Source: JAXMCI01 sp046349435 (GTDB taxonomy: Bacteria > Pseudomonadota > Alphaproteobacteria > Dongiales > Dongiaceae). From it: 64,000 nucleotides of DNA. The notes under the pieces are model-generated. The model was not told the origin of the DNA. It did not search any database and was given only the letters and a program-made list of their open reading frames with translations. Positions 60,520 through 64,000 of the stretch are shown here, one piece after another (position 1 is the stretch's first letter; every line of letters starts with the position of its first letter). A program made the position numbers and the translations under genes. Where the stretch lies: contig JAXMCI010000024.1 of assembly GCA_046349435.1 (NCBI GenBank), positions 48,924-112,923 on the forward strand, in the 5' to 3' direction.

Positions 60520-62211
60520 TCACGCCGGCTGCGCCGCGCCGGCCGGCAGGGTCTCGTCGAACCGGAGCACGAGGTGGTCGGCGATCAGCCTGGCGATCTC
60601 GACCTCGCCCTCGATGATGAAGTTCGCCCCGTGCGCCTTGAGGTAGTCGACCTCGGCGTCGGAATGGGCCCGGGCGACGATCTCGAGCTGCGGATTGACC
60701 AGCCGCCCATGCTCGAAGAGGTTGCCCGATTCGAAGGGGTTGGGGATGGCGCTGACCAGCCAGCGCGCCGCCGCGATGTTGGCCGCCTCGAGCATCCCCG
60801 GCTGACCGGCATTGCCGGCGATCGCCGGCACCCCCTCCCTGCCGAGCTGCTCGACGATGTCCTGCCGCTCCTCGATCACCAGCAGCGGCACCCCCCTGCT
60901 CCGCAGCATCTGGCCGACCCGCCGCCCGACCCGCCCGTAGCCGACCAGCACGGCGTGGCCGGACAGCGACCGGCCGGGCGCCTCGAGCGGGGCGACGGCC
61001 TCCGGCGCGGCCGCCTCGGGGGTCCGGCGCTCCGCCAGCCGCGGGAGCAGCCGGTCGACCGCGACGAACATCAGCGGGTTGGCCAGGATCGAGAGCAGGG
61101 CGCCGGCGAGGATGAACGCCCCCGCCTCCGCCGGAAGGACCCCGAGGGCCACCCCGATGCTGGCGAGCACGAACGAGAACTCGCCGATCTGCGACAGGCT
61201 GGCGGCCAGCCCCAGGGCGGTGTGCAGGGAATGGCGGAAGATCCGGGCGACCACGAACACGGCGGCGGCGTTGCCGGCGACGATGACCAGGAAGGTGGCG
61301 AGCACCGGGCCCGGGTGGGTGAGCAGGATCGCCGGGTCGAACAGCATCCCCACCGAGACGAAGAACAGCACGGCGAAGGCGTCGCGGAACGGCAGGATCT
61401 CGGTCGCCGCCTGCTGGCTGAGCGTCGATTCCGCGAGGATCATCCCGGCGAAGAAGGCGCCGAGCGCGAAGGACACGCCGAACAGCTCGGCCGAGCCGTA
61501 GGCCACGCCCAGCGCCACGGCCAGGACGGCGAGCCTGAAGACCTCGCGCGAGCCGCCATGGGCGGCGTGGTGCAGCACCCAGGGTATGACGCGCCGCCCG
61601 GCGAGCAGCATCACGGCGACGAAGGCGGCCAGCTTCGCCGCCGTCAGGCCGAGCGCCGGCCAGACTGCCGCGGCGGGCTGCCCGCCGGCCGCCCCCGGCA
61701 GCTCCGGCAGCACGAGCAGCACCATGATGGCGACGACGTCCTGGACGACGAGCCAGCCGATGGCGATCTTGCCGTAGTCGGAATCGAGCAGCCGGCGATG
61801 CTGCAGGGCGCGCAGCACCACCACCGTCGACGCGACGGACAGCGCCGCCCCGAACAGCATGCTGGCCGCCAGGGTCCAGCCGAACAGGCGACCGAGGCTG
61901 GTGCCCAGCGCGGCGACCAGCGCCATCTGCCCGACCGCGCCGGGGATGGCGATGCCGCGGACCTCCATCAGGTCGGCGAACGAGAATCGCAGGCCGACGC
62001 CGAACATCAGGAACACCACCCCGACTTCCGCCAGCTGCGAGGCGAGCGCCTGGTCGGCGACATAGCCCGGCGTGTAGGGGCCGATGAGAATCCCGGCCAC
62101 CAGGTAGCCGACCAGGGGCGGCAGCCGGAGCCGGCCGGCGACGAAGCCGAAGACGAACGCGAGGCCGAGGCCGGCTACGAGGGTCCCGATCAGCGAGCCG
62201 TGCGCGGCCAT
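60520..62211 (-). CDS. Kef/YbaL-type cation:proton antiporter with RCK domain
   Basis: A 563-residue CPA2 antiporter. N-terminal 12-13-helix Na+/H+ exchanger domain (LPPLVGYLVAGILIGPYTPG, WLVVQDVVAIMVLLVLPEL) followed by a TrkA-N/RCK domain (about 420-545; AVLVGYGRVGRRVGQML, with the GxGxxG NAD site and RAHSDAEVDYLKAHGANFII). Probably K+/H+ or Na+/H+ exchange gated by nucleotide or redox state. The ATG at 62211 has AGGAGG at nine bases; the upstream GTG is less likely. Confidence 0.9.
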   Translation of the reverse strand: MAAHGSLIGTLVAGLGLAFVFGFVAGRLRLPPLVGYLVAGILIGPYTPGYVADQALASQLAEVGVVFLMFGVGLRFSFADLMEVRGIAIPGAVGQMALVAALGTSLGRLFGWTLAASMLFGAALSVASTVVVLRALQHRRLLDSDYGKIAIGWLVVQDVVAIMVLLVLPELPGAAGGQPAAAVWPALGLTAAKLAAFVAVMLLAGRRVIPWVLHHAAHGGSREVFRLAVLAVALGVAYGSAELFGVSFALGAFFAGMILAESTLSQQAATEILPFRDAFAVLFFVSVGMLFDPAILLTHPGPVLATFLVIVAGNAAAVFVVARIFRHSLHTALGLAASLSQIGEFSFVLASIGVALGVLPAEAGAFILAGALLSILANPLMFVAVDRLLPRLAERRTPEAAAPEAVAPLEAPGRSLSGHAVLVGYGRVGRRVGQMLRSRGVPLLVIEERQDIVEQLGREGVPAIAGNAGQPGMLEAANIAAARWLVSAIPNPFESGNLFEHGRLVNPQLEIVARAHSDAEVDYLKAHGANFIIEGEVEIARLIADHLVLRFDETLPAGAAQPA

Positions 62212-62303
62212 TGCGGGAACGCCTCCTGGTTCTGCCACGTCGAGCCTCGGCCACCCTTATAGCCGCGGCCGCGAGGGCCGGCCATGCGGACCTGCGGGCG
62301 CCC

Positions 62304-62356
62304 CGCCGGAGCGGCGCCGGAGCGTGCCGGAGCGTCGCCGAAGCGCCACCGAAGCG
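62304..62356. repeat. Short imperfect tandem repeat
   Basis: About five imperfect 10-bp units (GCCGGAGCG, drifting to CGAAGCGCC) in the 221-bp gap between the antiporter and the ThDP enzyme. No clear promoter in this gap. Confidence 0.45.
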
Positions 62357-62432
62357 CCCCGGGGCGATTGCCAGGGCGACCCCGAACGTCGATGATCCCC
62401 TCCTCGCCACCAGACGGACGACACCCCCTCGG

Positions 62433-64000
<1,568 letters not shown>

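Overview
The window is very G+C-rich (about 70% by eye), gene-dense chromosomal DNA from an alphaproteobacterium. The best taxonomic evidence is a complete CckA-ChpT-CtrA cell-cycle phosphorelay, a 404-residue NADP isocitrate dehydrogenase beside the alaS-recA-cckA block, a candidate CtrA box, and a GTAC-N7-GTTC candidate LexA box (alphaproteobacterial consensus GTTC-N7-GTTC). I would guess a Rhodospirillales-like lineage, but the sequence does not settle the genus. I see no tRNA, rRNA, CRISPR array, integrase or transposase.

Layout. 0-4 kb: a ribose/xylose-type sugar ABC transporter (permease cut by the window edge, ATPase, binding protein) divergent from a sugar-lactonase-like amidohydrolase, with a GTATAC-centred palindrome between them. 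4-9.2 kb: phospholipid genes (CDP-alcohol transferase, pssA, psd) and a LysM protein gene broken by many frame switches. 9.2-14.3 kb: diheme cytochrome c, LOG-family protein, icd, cyclophilin, cyclic-nucleotide-gated K+ channel. 14.3-23.4 kb: alaS, recA (with a promoter carrying a candidate SOS box), cckA, csrA, dksA, ctrA, chpT and a DUF3553 protein, so the whole CtrA activation pathway lies within 5 kb. 23.4-28.4 kb: a two-subunit NAD-dependent formate dehydrogenase and a small membrane protein. 28.7-31.3 kb: a FecR/CHASE2-cyclase pair. 31.4-35.8 kb: an aminotransferase, a cluster of very small genes with palindromes and hairpins, and a CocE-type hydrolase. 35.9-44.6 kb: EamA exporter, an ECF sigma/anti-sigma/periplasmic sensor cassette, an RND efflux pump and an MFS exporter. 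44.7-52.8 kb: small secreted protein, methyltransferase, a DUF1989-GcvT fusion with a FAD oxidoreductase and an ACT-domain protein (one-carbon/amine metabolism), a GreA/GreB factor, a PEP-CTERM protein, a repeat-rich spacer, a 20-residue ORF and a glycosyltransferase. 52.9-64 kb: a hybrid histidine kinase with an ETR1-like ethylene-binding domain, a glutamine-synthetase-like enzyme, a lone receiver protein, a D-amino-acid dehydrogenase, an Asp/Glu-racemase-like enzyme with an AEC transporter, a Kef-type antiporter, and a truncated ThDP enzyme resembling 5-guanidino-2-oxopentanoate decarboxylase.

The most interesting items are the ethylene-receptor-like kinase (all seven known ethylene-site residues present at a constant offset from plant ETR1), the compact CckA/CtrA/ChpT locus with an apparently soluble CckA, the small-ORF cluster at 32.6-33.75 kb, and the 20-residue ORF at 51.9 kb. 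Three genes carry frame switches in G/C-only runs; these may be consensus errors rather than true decay. Three families of intergenic palindromic repeats occur, mostly near gene 3' ends.
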